Below are positions 8,130 through 17,122 of a stretch of DNA of 64,000 bases, one piece after another. The first letter of the stretch is position 1, and each line of letters starts with the position of its first letter. The notes under the pieces were generated by a model. That model made no database searches. It was not told the origin of the DNA and saw only the letters and a list, made by a program, of their open reading frames with translations. This DNA comes from JACQQW01 sp964520655 (GTDB taxonomy: Bacteria; Omnitrophota; Gorgyraeia; Zapsychrales; Fredricksoniimonadaceae), in the NCBI GenBank assembly GCA_964520655.1, contig CAZFNI010000006.1, forward strand, positions 1 to 64,000. The letters run 5' to 3'. The position numbers and the translations under genes are program-made.

Positions 8130-9005
8130 ATGAAATTAAATGCTATCGGTGAATTTGGATTGATCGCGCGGATGGCGAAGTTGTTGCCTAAGGTCCCCAA
8201 GGGCATTGTCGGCATCGGCGATGATACGGCGGTTTTGCCGTATTCGAAAAACGAATATTTATTGCTGACAACGGACATGATGGCGGAGAATGTCCATTTC
8301 ACCCGCCGGATGGATTTGACCCAAGTGGGGCATAAAGCCCTGGCGTGCAATATCAGCGACATCGCCGCCATGGGCGGAACTCCCACCTATGGCGTTATCT
8401 CCCTTGGACTTCCCGGGAACGTAACTGTTGCCCATATCGAGAAGATCTATCATGGCATCAGCCAGACAGCCAAAGCTCATGGCGTGCATATTGTCGGCGG
8501 AGATACGATCAAGAATGATAAGCTGGTCATCAACATCGCGCTTTTAGGCATTGTCCCTAAAAAACATCTATTAACGCGCGGCGGGGCAAAACCGAAAGAC
8601 TGGATCTTTGTGACAGGGCCGTTGGGCCGGTCGTTTAAAAGCGGAGGGCATTTGACTTTTAACCCGCGCGTAGATGAAGCGAGATTTTTGGTCAAGAATT
8701 TCATGCCCAGCGCCATGATCGATGTCTCTGACGGGCTGGCCGGCGACCTTAACCATATTCTGGAGCAAAGCCGCGTGGGGGCAAGGCTATGGCCGGAAGC
8801 CGTGCCGCTTAACAAGGGGGCTCAATTCCAGGACGCACTTGTCGACGGGGAAGATTATGAATTGCTTTTCACCATGAACCCCAGGACCGCCCATAAGCTG
8901 ATGCGCTGGCAGTTTAAAAAGAAAGTGTTCCATTTCTATCCCATTGGTGAGATCACCGCGGATAAAAAGCAGAGGATCCATGGCCAAAGTTTCGCGCATT
9001 TCTAA
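8130..9005 (+). CDS. thiL: Thiamine-monophosphate kinase
   Basis: 291 residues, slightly shorter than typical ThiL. It phosphorylates TMP to thiamine diphosphate using ATP, the last step of cofactor synthesis. Motifs: GEFGLIARM, GIGDDTAVL, TTDMMAENVHF (metal and ATP), ISDIAAMGGTP, GGDTIKN and DVSDGLAGDLNHI, followed by DGEDYELLF. TPP is the cofactor of the AceE encoded in this window. It begins right after inverted repeat C; I see no canonical TPP riboswitch in that gap. It overlaps tsaE by 26 bases. Confidence 0.93.
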   Translation: MKLNAIGEFGLIARMAKLLPKVPKGIVGIGDDTAVLPYSKNEYLLLTTDMMAENVHFTRRMDLTQVGHKALACNISDIAAMGGTPTYGVISLGLPGNVTVAHIEKIYHGISQTAKAHGVHIVGGDTIKNDKLVINIALLGIVPKKHLLTRGGAKPKDWIFVTGPLGRSFKSGGHLTFNPRVDEARFLVKNFMPSAMIDVSDGLAGDLNHILEQSRVGARLWPEAVPLNKGAQFQDALVDGEDYELLFTMNPRTAHKLMRWQFKKKVFHFYPIGEITADKKQRIHGQSFAHF

Positions 9006-9432
9006 GTCGCAGCAGGAAACCATGGCGTTAGGGGTCGCCTTTGCCAGGAATTTAAGGCCTGGCGATATTGTTTTCTTAAAGGGAGACCTGGGAGCCGGTA
9101 AAACGGTTTTTACCAAAGGGATCGCGCAGGCGCTGGGCTTAAAGCCGCAAACGGTCAACAGCCCGACATTTGTGCTCATGAATTTTTATGAAGGCCGGCT
9201 GCCACTGTATCATTTTGACTTGTACCGCCTGGAAACAACGAAAGAATTGCGGTCTGTTTCTTTTGATGAATATTTCTACGGTGACGGCATCAGCGTCGTG
9301 GAATGGGCCGAGCGCCTGGGGGCCTTAAGCCCTAAAGAATTCTGGGATATTGAGTTAACGCATCAGGGAGGCGATACGAGGGGCATATGCATTTCTTATC
9401 CATCGAATCCTCAACGAAAAATTTCGCTTTAG
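8980..9432 (+). CDS. tsaE: tRNA t6A-synthesis ATPase TsaE
   Basis: 150 residues. TsaE is the P-loop ATPase that supports the TsaBD complex making N6-threonylcarbamoyladenosine on ANN-decoding tRNAs. P-loop GDLGAGKT at residues 35-42, NSPTFVLMNFYEG and YHFDLYRL match the family. The start at 8980 is chosen because AGAGGATCC precedes it with good spacing and the longer in-frame extension is unlike the family. It overlaps thiL, and its 3' end overlaps tsaB by 46 bases, which is long but compatible with coupling. Confidence 0.92.
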   Translation: MAKVSRISKSQQETMALGVAFARNLRPGDIVFLKGDLGAGKTVFTKGIAQALGLKPQTVNSPTFVLMNFYEGRLPLYHFDLYRLETTKELRSVSFDEYFYGDGISVVEWAERLGALSPKEFWDIELTHQGGDTRGICISYPSNPQRKISL

Positions 9433-10103
9433 CCGTAAGCGAGGGAGCAAAGGTCTTGCGTCACAAGACATTTGTGCACACCAAGCTTTTGGAAGATGTC
9501 ATTTTAAAGAATATTGATGTGCTGCTTGGGTCAGCGAAGATTCCTTTTAACAAGATAGACGCGTTTGTCGTCAGTCTGGGGCCGGGGTCCTTTACCAGCC
9601 TGCGCGTCGGTCTTGCCACGATCAAAGCGTTTTGCCTGGCAACTGGAAAACCGATGGCAGGCATTTGTTCGCTGGACACGATCGCCCACGGCCAGCCGGA
9701 GGGCAAATATGATGAGATCTGCGTGATCGTTGATGCCAGACGCTCAATGGTTTATAGCGCGATCTATCAACGATCCTCTCATGGTCTGCGTATCAGCAGA
9801 CCATATGCGTTAAGTCCGTTAACAGAGGTGCTCGACTTTGTGCATGGCACAACCCTGTTTACGGGTGATGCCGTCGCGTTGTATCAGAAAGATATCAAAA
9901 AGGCCTATGCCGATCATGGTGGGAAGTGCCGCCCGGTATTTGCCGGTAAAGAGGCCTGGCAGCCTAAGCCGGAAGTGCTGGCGCGTTTAGGTTTTGAACG
10001 TTTGCATAAAAAAGACTATGATGATCCTGCAGCAGTAACGCCGATCTATTTATACGAAGATTCCTGCCAGGTTCACGGCGGGAAAAAGAGCAAGGGGAAC
10101 TGA
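9387..10103 (+). CDS. tsaB: tRNA t6A-synthesis protein TsaB
   Basis: 238 residues. TsaB is the non-catalytic ASKHA-fold partner of TsaD in t6A synthesis. It starts LSIESSTKNFALAV and has LGPGSFTSLRVGLATIKAFC, the most conserved TsaB segment, then the DARRSMVYSAIY strand. It lacks the HxxxH metal site of TsaD, as expected. GAGG lies 6 bases before the ATG. The tsaE-tsaB pair is common, while tsaD is not in the window. Its TGA overlaps the alr ATG by one base. Confidence 0.92.
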   Translation: MHFLSIESSTKNFALAVSEGAKVLRHKTFVHTKLLEDVILKNIDVLLGSAKIPFNKIDAFVVSLGPGSFTSLRVGLATIKAFCLATGKPMAGICSLDTIAHGQPEGKYDEICVIVDARRSMVYSAIYQRSSHGLRISRPYALSPLTEVLDFVHGTTLFTGDAVALYQKDIKKAYADHGGKCRPVFAGKEAWQPKPEVLARLGFERLHKKDYDDPAAVTPIYLYEDSCQVHGGKKSKGN

Positions 10104-11278
10104 TGCATTTAACGTGGGCGGTGATCGATCTTAAAGCGTTGGCGCATAATTATACTCAATTGGTCAAATTGGCCGGCCAGAATATGACTGCTTCAGCAAC
10201 ACCGATGATCATGCCGGTCATCAAGGCGGATGCGTACGGTCACGGTGTGCTGGATGTAGCCAAGACGCTTAATAGCCAGTGTTCGTTCTTTGGGGTCTCC
10301 AATGTGGATGAAGGCATTATGCTGCGGCGAAACGGCTTTAAGCAAAAGATCCTGTTGTTTGAAAGTACGCTGCCATCAGATGCCCAGGAGATCGTGGCGC
10401 ATGAACTGACCCCGACGGTGTGCACGAAAGATTTCGCGGCGGCTTTAAATAAGGAAGCCTTGGCCCGGGGTAAGAAGATAAGCATCCATATCAAGGTCGA
10501 TACGGGGATGGGGAGGCTTGGTATTGATGAGACGGACGTGATCGCTTTTGTGGAACATTTGAAAAAGTCCTGCATGGGTATTCACCTGGAAGGCATTTAT
10601 ACACATTTTCCCCTAGCTGATTCTGACAAGGAATTCACGTTCGCCCAAATGCGAAGGTTCCGCGACGTGGTCTATGCGCTTGAGAACAGGTTCTTGACTT
10701 TTGAATATGTCCATGCGGGCAACAGCATGGGGCTGGGGGAGTACCGTTCGGAATTATTCAATTGCGCCCGGCCTGGGATCATGCTTTACGGCCTGTATCC
10801 CAGCGACGATATAAAATCCAAAGTCCATTTGAAGCCCGTGATGTCGGTAAAGACGAAAATAATTTTTGTCAAATCGCTCAAAAAGGGACAGGGGATCAGC
10901 TACGGCCATACGTTCAAAGCCAAAGAAGACATGACGATCGCTGTCTTGCCCATTGGCTATAGCAACGGGTATTTACGGGCCTTGTCGAATAAAGCTTTTG
11001 TGCTGGTGGGCGGCGTGCGTTGTCCTGTGATCGGACGGGTGACCATGGACCAGGTGATGGTTGATGTCACGCCTGTAGGTTTAAGCGGCAGATTGCCTGC
11101 GGTCGCAGATGAGGTTGTCCTGCTTGGCTCCCAGAAAGATGAGAATATCTCCGCCGACGATGTGGCTGGATGGGCAGGGACGATAAGTTATGAGATCTTA
11201 TGTTCTCTTGGCAGCCGTTTGCCTCACAAGGTCCTGCCGGCGCCTGTTTATGCGGATTTTTCCAGTAAGATGGGGTAA
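10103..11278 (+). CDS. alr: Alanine racemase
   Basis: 391 residues, normal length. This PLP enzyme interconverts L- and D-alanine for peptidoglycan. The PLP lysine is Lys41 in VIKADAYGHG. The second catalytic residue is the Tyr in GQGISYGHTF near residue 268, and VDTGMGRLG and CARPGIMLYG are typical of the barrel. GRVTMDQVMVDVT is the conserved C-terminal-domain motif. It ends the plus-strand run and overlaps the convergent ATPase gene by 31 bases at their 3' ends. Confidence 0.96.
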   Translation: MHLTWAVIDLKALAHNYTQLVKLAGQNMTASATPMIMPVIKADAYGHGVLDVAKTLNSQCSFFGVSNVDEGIMLRRNGFKQKILLFESTLPSDAQEIVAHELTPTVCTKDFAAALNKEALARGKKISIHIKVDTGMGRLGIDETDVIAFVEHLKKSCMGIHLEGIYTHFPLADSDKEFTFAQMRRFRDVVYALENRFLTFEYVHAGNSMGLGEYRSELFNCARPGIMLYGLYPSDDIKSKVHLKPVMSVKTKIIFVKSLKKGQGISYGHTFKAKEDMTIAVLPIGYSNGYLRALSNKAFVLVGGVRCPVIGRVTMDQVMVDVTPVGLSGRLPAVADEVVLLGSQKDENISADDVAGWAGTISYEILCSLGSRLPHKVLPAPVYADFSSKMG

Positions 11279-12612
11279 ATGTCGTCGAGGCTGACTTGGC
11301 CTGCCTTGGCTTTATTGATCGCGTCGATCACCATGGAGTGAAACCCTTCCTTAACGGCGATCTGCTCCAAGGTTGCGACCGGGGCTTTATTCATGATCGC
11401 TTCCCTTAATTCTTCGTTGACCACGACTAGTTCAAAAACACCTACTCTGCCGCGGTAACCGGTCCCAGAACAATGATCGCAGCCAGTGCCTTTATAGAGC
11501 GTGATGCTCTCTGATGGTTTTTCATCCGCGGCTGTGTACAAAAGCGATCCGCTTTGTTGTCCGGTCGGCTTTTGCGGTGCCGGGAAAAATAATTTTGGAT
11601 TGATCCCGCACTGGGCGCATAGCCGGATGATCGCGGGAGGGTCTACTTTATAGGGGACTTTGCAGCCGTCACAGATCTTGCGGACTAAACGCTGGGCCAA
11701 AGAACCGATCAGGGCATAGGAAACAACATGGTTCTCCAACCCCATGTTGACTAAACGGACCAGGGTGCCGATCGCGCTGTTGGCGTGCAAACTGGTGAAG
11801 ACCAGGTGGCCGGTGATGGAAGCTCTGACCGCGATCTCAGCGCTTTCGGAATCGCGGATCTCACCGATCAGAATGATGTCAGGGTCCTGACGGAGAATGG
11901 ATTTAAGCCCCGAAATAAAATCTTCATCGCCTTTGCCGCGGTTCTTTAGATCACACTGGTTGATCCCATCGATCTGATATTCAACAGGATCTTCCAACGT
12001 CACAATGTTGACCGAGGGGTTATACAGGCGGCGCAGGATCGAATAGAGGGTGGTAGTTTTACCGCCGCCGGTTGGGCCGCTGATGACGATCAGCCCGCTT
12101 TTACGCTGGATCAGGCGTTCAAGCCGGACCGTATCTGCCGTCGATAAACCTATTTTCTTCAAGTCGACCGCATCGTGGTCTTTGCTGATGATGCGCAGCG
12201 CGATCTTGTCGCCTAAGATGGTCGGGAAAGTGGCAACACGGAAATCGAATTTCGTGCCGTTGATCTCAGACGCAAAACGGCCATCCCAGGATTTTTTGCT
12301 GCTGGCCTGGTCAGTGGGGATCCCCGCCAGCAGTTTGATGCGCGGCAGAAGATTGATATTGCTGTTGGTCTCAACTTCCAGGACTTCGTGCAGTTTTCCG
12401 TCGATGCGGTAGCGGACGACGACTTTGTCCGGCCGCGGTTCCAAATGGATATCGCTGGCCCGGTTGATAATGGCCTGTTTGAGCAAAAAGGTGACGATCT
12501 CGCTGGTCAGCGTGGCTGCAGCCGGAGAGGCTGAGGTGGAGCCCCAGACAGTTTTTTTATTCTCCGTAAAAGTCGATAACAATTGCGCGTATTGGGTCTT
12601 GATCGAGAGCAT
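11248..12612 (-). CDS. GspE/PilB-family type II secretion or type IV pilus assembly ATPase
   Basis: 454 residues from the ATG at 12612; a TTG at 12651 would add 13 residues, and neither has a clear ribosome-binding site. Hexameric ATPases of this family drive pilus or pseudopilus assembly. SDIHLEPRPD starts the N2 domain, GPTGGGKTTTLYS is Walker A, TLEDPVEYQ the Asp box, LRQDPDIILIGEIRD Walker B, and TSLHANSA the His box. Two CxxC pairs (CDGC, CDHC) form the zinc-binding C-terminal domain. The usual N-terminal N1 domain is missing. No pilin or secretin gene is adjacent; the PilT-type genes are 42 kb away. Confidence 0.87.
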   Translation of the reverse strand: MLSIKTQYAQLLSTFTENKKTVWGSTSASPAAATLTSEIVTFLLKQAIINRASDIHLEPRPDKVVVRYRIDGKLHEVLEVETNSNINLLPRIKLLAGIPTDQASSKKSWDGRFASEINGTKFDFRVATFPTILGDKIALRIISKDHDAVDLKKIGLSTADTVRLERLIQRKSGLIVISGPTGGGKTTTLYSILRRLYNPSVNIVTLEDPVEYQIDGINQCDLKNRGKGDEDFISGLKSILRQDPDIILIGEIRDSESAEIAVRASITGHLVFTSLHANSAIGTLVRLVNMGLENHVVSYALIGSLAQRLVRKICDGCKVPYKVDPPAIIRLCAQCGINPKLFFPAPQKPTGQQSGSLLYTAADEKPSESITLYKGTGCDHCSGTGYRGRVGVFELVVVNEELREAIMNKAPVATLEQIAVKEGFHSMVIDAINKAKAGQVSLDDIYPILLEKSA

Positions 12613-12657
12613 ATCTATAAAAATTTTACTTGAAAACAGCTGGTAAGCCAAAAAGAA

Positions 12658-13764
12658 TTAGAAATACTTTTTGATAAGCCCTAAACCCAGTATCAGGAAG
12701 ACAGAGGGGGCAAGCCAGGCTGCTGCGAACGGCGGCAGGACGCCGCCCTTGCCCAGAGCCAACCCGACAGCATCAAAGACATAATACAGAAAACCGATGA
12801 CAACAGCGATCCCGATGGATGTGAACGTGACCGCTTTCCTGCGGCCGGTCATTAACGCGAAAGGCAGGCCGGCCAGCACAATGATGATCGTGCGGAAGGG
12901 GAAGGCGATCTTTTGATGCCAATCGACCCGTAGATTATTGATCGTTTTGACCGCGCCGCTGTTCTGGAAACGCTTGATATACCCTGCTAATTGCAGGATG
13001 TTCATGGTATTGACGTCCAGGCGCTGCCTGAGGAAATCCGCCGGGCGTTCCTTGATGTCCATGAGTTTCTCCGGGAATATCTTGATGTCGCTGGAGATAT
13101 TGGGCATGCTGGTGTTGTAACTGGTGATCTGGCAGTTGGAGAATTTCCAGGCGATCCCTGTCCAGACACCTTTTAAGGCGACGATCTTTTCGCGCAGGTT
13201 CTGGTTCTGGTCATGGCCGATAATGGTGATGCCTGAGATCTCATTGGTGTTGGGGTCGAAGGTGTCAATAAAGAATAGCCGGTTCTTAAGGCCGTAGAAT
13301 GTCAGGTTACGGATGGTCTGCCGCCCTTTACTTTTGTCAGAGAGAGTGATCTTGATATGGCTTTGCCGGATCTCTTCGTTGACCAGCGACGATTGCGGGA
13401 CGAAGCGTTCATTCGCCAGGAATACCGCTGCGGATACAAGCGCGGCAAAGACCAGCGCCGGTCGGGTGATGTTCCAGAAACTCAATCCCGAGGAGCGGAC
13501 CGCGATGATCTCATTGGTGCTGTTGAGACTGCTGTAGGTGAATAGCGTTGCGATCAGACAGCCCATGGTGGCGGTATTGACCAAGACCATGGGCAGCAGG
13601 GAAGCGTAATATTGCAAGATGATCCCCATGCTCACATGTTTCTCAATGAAATCCTGCAGATTACCAAAGGTGTCGATCAAGATGAATAAGAACGCGAACA
13701 TGACAGCGCAGCCGATAAAGATGCTGGCAATGCTGCGGATGATGTAACGGTCTAGGATGCGCAT
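12658..13764 (-). CDS. lptG: LPS export permease, LptG-type
   Basis: 368 residues (YjgP/YjgQ family). LptF and LptG form the membrane part of the LptB2FG ABC transporter that extracts lipopolysaccharide from the inner membrane. Three N-terminal membrane helices, a periplasmic domain (about residues 130-260) and three C-terminal helices are visible, with the family motif NEIIAVRSSGLS. The ATG at 13764 begins MRILDRYI and overlaps the lptF stop by 13 bases; a longer in-frame extension would be spurious. Assignment as G rather than F rests on position as second gene. Confidence 0.88.
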   Translation of the reverse strand: MRILDRYIIRSIASIFIGCAVMFAFLFILIDTFGNLQDFIEKHVSMGIILQYYASLLPMVLVNTATMGCLIATLFTYSSLNSTNEIIAVRSSGLSFWNITRPALVFAALVSAAVFLANERFVPQSSLVNEEIRQSHIKITLSDKSKGRQTIRNLTFYGLKNRLFFIDTFDPNTNEISGITIIGHDQNQNLREKIVALKGVWTGIAWKFSNCQITSYNTSMPNISSDIKIFPEKLMDIKERPADFLRQRLDVNTMNILQLAGYIKRFQNSGAVKTINNLRVDWHQKIAFPFRTIIIVLAGLPFALMTGRRKAVTFTSIGIAVVIGFLYYVFDAVGLALGKGGVLPPFAAAWLAPSVFLILGLGLIKKYF

Positions 13765-14840
13765 ATTTTCCAGTTTAGGATGATCACGATCAAACCCAGT
13801 AATAAGTCGGGGCCCCACATGATCAGCGCCGGATTGACGCTGTTCTGGCTGGCCAGTCCCTGGCACAAGAGTGACAAAATATAATACGGTGCGGCGAACA
13901 ATACCGCAAAAAGAATATTAGCGGATTTTGCCCGGCGGTGAGTGATGACCGCGAAGGGGAATCCCAACAGGATAAATAGGAGCGGCGTGAGGGACCAGGC
14001 CAGGCGGCGGTGGTATTCCGCGATCAGCGGTGCCGTGTCGATGGACATGGTGTTAAGCTCTTTGATCTTAGCCGATATCTCGCTTAAGGTCATGGCTTTG
14101 GGTTTTTTCTCGAACTTGCCTTTCTTTTTGGAAAGGTTCATGGTGACAAAGGAGTTCTGGAAATTCAATTTATAGAAATTGTTGGGGTTTTTTAAGTCCG
14201 GCTCGTCGGATGTGCCGTTGATGAGTTTGAGCATGATCTGGTCCTGGTTAGGGACCTTTACGAATTCACCCTCCTGGGCAATGATGGTGCGTGTTGGCCG
14301 GTTGGGCTGGGGTTGGTAGATCCTCACTCCGTAAAGCCGGTCATTATCGATGCGGTAGATGAAAATGATGTATTTATCAAAGGCATTGATAAAACTGCCG
14401 GCTTCAAGCAGGGCCAGAGGGTTCTGTGACCCTGTTTCCTGCAGCACCTGCGTCTGGGCAGTGAAGGCGTGTGGGATAGCGCGGTCGTTCAATAAATAAA
14501 CCAATAAATTAAAGATGATGCCGATGACCACCAGCGGCATAATGAGCTTGCGGATATAGATACCGCTGGCGCGCATGGCCAGGATCTCATTTTCAGCTGA
14601 CATGCGGCCAAGCGTCAGGATAACGGTGACTAAACACGCGATCGGCAGAGTATAGCCAAGCAATATCGGGATGTAATAGAGGAAGATCTTTGCCACGGCC
14701 GCGACGGACATGCCTTTATTGATGATCTTGTCCGCCAGCTGGGGTAAATAGCCAAGCAGGAAAACACTGGTCAGCACGCTTAAGGCGATGCTAAAGGGCG
14801 CCAGGCATTCTAACAGGATATAATTACGTAAGATGCGCAT
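13752..14840 (-). CDS. lptF: LPS export permease, LptF-type
   Basis: 362 residues. Same topology as the downstream paralogue: helices near residues 10-35, 50-75 and 95-120, a periplasmic beta-jellyroll domain, then three helices at the end. The coupling-helix region AENEILAMRASGIYIRKL contacts LptB in the family. It is the first of the lptF-lptG pair, starts 5 bases after comF, and overlaps lptG. lptB, lptA and lptC are not in the window. Presence of the pair supports a lipopolysaccharide-bearing outer membrane. Confidence 0.88.
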   Translation of the reverse strand: MRILRNYILLECLAPFSIALSVLTSVFLLGYLPQLADKIINKGMSVAAVAKIFLYYIPILLGYTLPIACLVTVILTLGRMSAENEILAMRASGIYIRKLIMPLVVIGIIFNLLVYLLNDRAIPHAFTAQTQVLQETGSQNPLALLEAGSFINAFDKYIIFIYRIDNDRLYGVRIYQPQPNRPTRTIIAQEGEFVKVPNQDQIMLKLINGTSDEPDLKNPNNFYKLNFQNSFVTMNLSKKKGKFEKKPKAMTLSEISAKIKELNTMSIDTAPLIAEYHRRLAWSLTPLLFILLGFPFAVITHRRAKSANILFAVLFAAPYYILSLLCQGLASQNSVNPALIMWGPDLLLGLIVIILNWKICAS

Positions 14841-14845
14841 AGAGG

Positions 14846-15568
14846 TTATGTGATGGCCAGGGCAATGATGCCCGCATACGCGGCACCAGCGTTCTTTAAA
14901 GCTCTTGCGGCGGCATTGGCCGTCGCCTGGGTTGTTATCAGATCATCGACGAGCAAGACGCGTTTGCCGGCGGCCGACACAGAAGGATTCATTTTAAAAG
15001 CCCCTAGAGTGTTTGTAAAGCGTTGTTTTTGGCTCAATAGAGTCTGCGAGGGGGATGGTTTGACCCGCAACAGCAGGCTGGATTCGTGCTTAAGACCATA
15101 ATGAACGCTTAACGCTTTGCTTAAGAGTTCCGACTGGTTATATCCCCGTTCCCTTAACCGCACCGGATGCAGAGGGATAGGGGCGATCAAGTCAAATGTT
15201 CCAAGAGGGAAGTGGTATAAGTTGATGGACTCTGTCATGAGTTTGACAAAAGTTTTGTACAAGGATGTTTTGCCATGATATTTAAAGGAATGGATGAGTT
15301 TGGTCAATGGTTCCTCATAATGGCAGCAGCCGAAGAGGCGGTCTATATCCATGTGCGCTGATCGGCAGGTCTCGCATAGACTGTCGTCGCTGAAATAATC
15401 CAAATGGCGGGAACAGCGTGTGCAGAAAGGCGGCGTATTGCGCCTGATCTGTTGAGCGCATGTCCGGCATAACTGTTCGCGGTGATTGCTGTTAAGATAT
15501 GTTCGGCACAGGAGGCAATTATCCGGGAACAACAGCTGGCGGATCCCATCGGCTAATTGGACAAACAT
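14846..15568 (-). CDS. comF: ComF-family phosphoribosyltransferase-like protein
   Basis: 240 residues. ComF proteins combine an N-terminal zinc finger with a phosphoribosyltransferase fold and are needed for DNA uptake in competent bacteria; the biochemical role is unsettled. Cysteines in CLLC, CRTC, CTRC and CETC (residues 18-75) form the zinc region. IAPIPLHPVRLRERGYNQSELL and the PRPP-binding VLLVDDLITTQAT are classical. It is the first gene of the comF-lptF-lptG-ATPase minus-strand unit and faces the strong divergent promoter at 15596-15624. Confidence 0.9.
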   Translation of the reverse strand: MFVQLADGIRQLLFPDNCLLCRTYLNSNHREQLCRTCAQQIRRNTPPFCTRCSRHLDYFSDDSLCETCRSAHMDIDRLFGCCHYEEPLTKLIHSFKYHGKTSLYKTFVKLMTESINLYHFPLGTFDLIAPIPLHPVRLRERGYNQSELLSKALSVHYGLKHESSLLLRVKPSPSQTLLSQKQRFTNTLGAFKMNPSVSAAGKRVLLVDDLITTQATANAAARALKNAGAAYAGIIALAIT

Positions 15569-15595
15569 GATCTATGGTAACATAATACAAAATGT

Positions 15596-15624
15596 TTGTC
15601 ATGGACGGGCTTTGTCCGTATAAT
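15596..15624 (+). promoter_or_regulatory. Sigma70-type promoter
   Basis: TTGTCA (15596-15601), a 17-base spacer and TATAAT (15619-15624) give a near-consensus promoter, about 65 bases ahead of the gene at 15695. The spacer carries GGAC/GTCC as a small inverted repeat. A run containing AGGAGGA lies just before that gene's ATG. Confidence 0.75.
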
Positions 15625-15694
15625 ACGCACGTTTCCAAGTTACTTTTGTATGTCCGATGAAAACGTTCGGGCATGACATCAAGAGGAGGATCCT

Positions 15695-16000
15695 ATGAGA
15701 ACACTGATGTTATCGTTCCTGCTGGTTACTGCTGGTGCGGCTGGCGCTTGGGCCGCCTTCACCTCGAATGTGACGGTCCTGGAAAAAACGGAAATGGTCA
15801 GATTAAGTGATGAAAAGCTCATTGATGCTTACCAGGATGTTCTAGTCGAGCTAGAAGCTATTCGTGCTTTTCATGCGACATCAGGGTTCTCTCCCAAGCA
15901 GTATGATGAGTTCCGCGGGCTATTAAAATACCGCCTGCAGCTGTTAATGGAGATCCACACACGCAATATTGAAATACCCCAACAAATGGAGCGGATTTGA
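15695..16000 (+). CDS. Small secreted protein of unknown function
   Basis: 101 residues, not recognised. Residues 1-20 (LMLSFLLVTAGAAGAWA) are a clear signal peptide. The mature part is charged and predicted helical, with a central VLVELEAIRAFHAT and FRGLLKYRLQLLMEI. The AGAGGAGGATCCT ribosome-binding site is strong. It is the first gene of the pyrE-maf-protease unit, ending 1 base before the pyrE ATG, which suggests co-transcription but says nothing about function. A periplasmic helical accessory protein is all that can be inferred. Confidence 0.75.
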   Translation: MRTLMLSFLLVTAGAAGAWAAFTSNVTVLEKTEMVRLSDEKLIDAYQDVLVELEAIRAFHATSGFSPKQYDEFRGLLKYRLQLLMEIHTRNIEIPQQMERI

Positions 16001-16001
16001 T

Positions 16002-16547
16002 ATGAGTAATGAGCGCGCGCAATTGTTCCAGATCTTGAAAGAAAAAGCATTCTTCCGCGGTAAATTCATTTTATCGTCGGGAAAAGAAAGTAGTTTTTAT
16101 TTGGATGCCAGGCTTGTGTCCTTAGGCCCTGCAGGTGCGTATTTAACGGGCAAGGTCATGCTCGATATGGTCAAGAATGATACGATCGATGCGATCGGTG
16201 GCCCGACGCTTGGGGCTGACCCCATGGTGGGGGCTATTGCTTCTTTAAGCTATCAGGCGAATAAACCGGTCAATACCTTCATTATCCGAAAACAGCCCAA
16301 AGCTCACGGCAAGCAGCAGCAGGTGGAAGGGCCGGAAATAAAAGAAGGGTCAACGGTCGTCATTATTGATGACGTGGCCACGACGGGAAAAGCTTTCGTG
16401 GAATCGATCGAAGTCCTGCAGAAGATGAATATCAAGATCGCCAAGGCCATCTGCATCATCGACCGCAATGAAGGGGCCAGGGAAGCATTGGCTAAATACA
16501 ATGTGCCGCTGGTTCCGATCTTTACGATCAATGAGTTTTTGGCATGA
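16002..16547 (+). CDS. pyrE: Orotate phosphoribosyltransferase
   Basis: 181 residues; converts orotate and PRPP to OMP in pyrimidine synthesis. FILSSGKESSFYLDAR is the orotate-binding start, IGGPTLGADPMVGAIA and IIRKQPKAHGKQQQVEG hold the flexible catalytic loop, and VVIIDDVATTGKA is the PRPP-binding motif. The ATG at 16002 is preceded by GGAG and follows the upstream stop directly; an earlier in-frame ATG at 15969 would overlap the upstream gene. Its stop overlaps the maf start by 4 bases. Confidence 0.95.
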   Translation: MSNERAQLFQILKEKAFFRGKFILSSGKESSFYLDARLVSLGPAGAYLTGKVMLDMVKNDTIDAIGGPTLGADPMVGAIASLSYQANKPVNTFIIRKQPKAHGKQQQVEGPEIKEGSTVVIIDDVATTGKAFVESIEVLQKMNIKIAKAICIIDRNEGAREALAKYNVPLVPIFTINEFLA

Positions 16548-17122
16548 GACGCATTGTCCTGGCGTCCGCTTCGCCGCAGCGCAAGAATTTGATGAAGGTG
16601 TTGGGTGTGCCCTTTGATATTGTGCCAAGCAAGGCGGAAGAATCCTCCTCGATGGCTCGCGGGGTTAGTTATTTGGTCCGGCATAATGCCAGGCTTAAAG
16701 CCCAGGATGTTGCTTCAAGGGAAAAGAACGCGCTTATCATCGGCTGCGATACGGTCGTTCTTTCCGGGAAAAAGCGTTTGATCTTAAAGCCGAAAGACCT
16801 GCGTGAGGCCAAGAAGAATTTGAAAGAATTAATGGCTCATCCGCACTGGGTGTATTCAGGGCTTGTTGTCATCGACAGCAAAACGGGGAAAAGCGTCTCA
16901 GCGGTTGAGAAGACTAAGCTGGTGATGTCTCCCATGAGCGATAAGGCCATTGACCGCTATCATGCGCGCGTCAGCCCCTTGGATAAAGCGGGCGGTTTTG
17001 ATATCGAAGGCACAGGGGCCTTGTTCATTCCGCGTATCGAGGGATGTTATTTCAATGTGGTGGGGCTGCCGCTAGCGGCATTAGGAAAGATGCTGGCTAA
17101 GTTTGGGGTTGAGGTTATATGA
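16544..17122 (+). CDS. maf: Maf-family nucleotide pyrophosphatase
   Basis: 192 residues. Maf enzymes hydrolyse non-canonical or modified NTPs and are linked to septum control. The start IVLASASPQRKNLMKVLGVPFDIVPS is the family signature, KAEESS supplies acidic residues, GCDTVVLSGKK is the catalytic segment, and DKAGGFDIEGTGALFIPRIEGCYFNVVGLPL is the conserved C-terminal block. It reads DIEG where many members have DIQG. It is coupled to pyrE (ATGA) and to the downstream protease gene (4-base overlap). Confidence 0.94.
   Translation: MRRIVLASASPQRKNLMKVLGVPFDIVPSKAEESSSMARGVSYLVRHNARLKAQDVASREKNALIIGCDTVVLSGKKRLILKPKDLREAKKNLKELMAHPHWVYSGLVVIDSKTGKSVSAVEKTKLVMSPMSDKAIDRYHARVSPLDKAGGFDIEGTGALFIPRIEGCYFNVVGLPLAALGKMLAKFGVEVI

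Noticed and set aside
7945..8133. 62-codon open frame in the mtnA-thiL gap
   Set aside because: It lies wholly in inverted repeat C, is read through both arms, and has no ribosome-binding site or protein-like composition.
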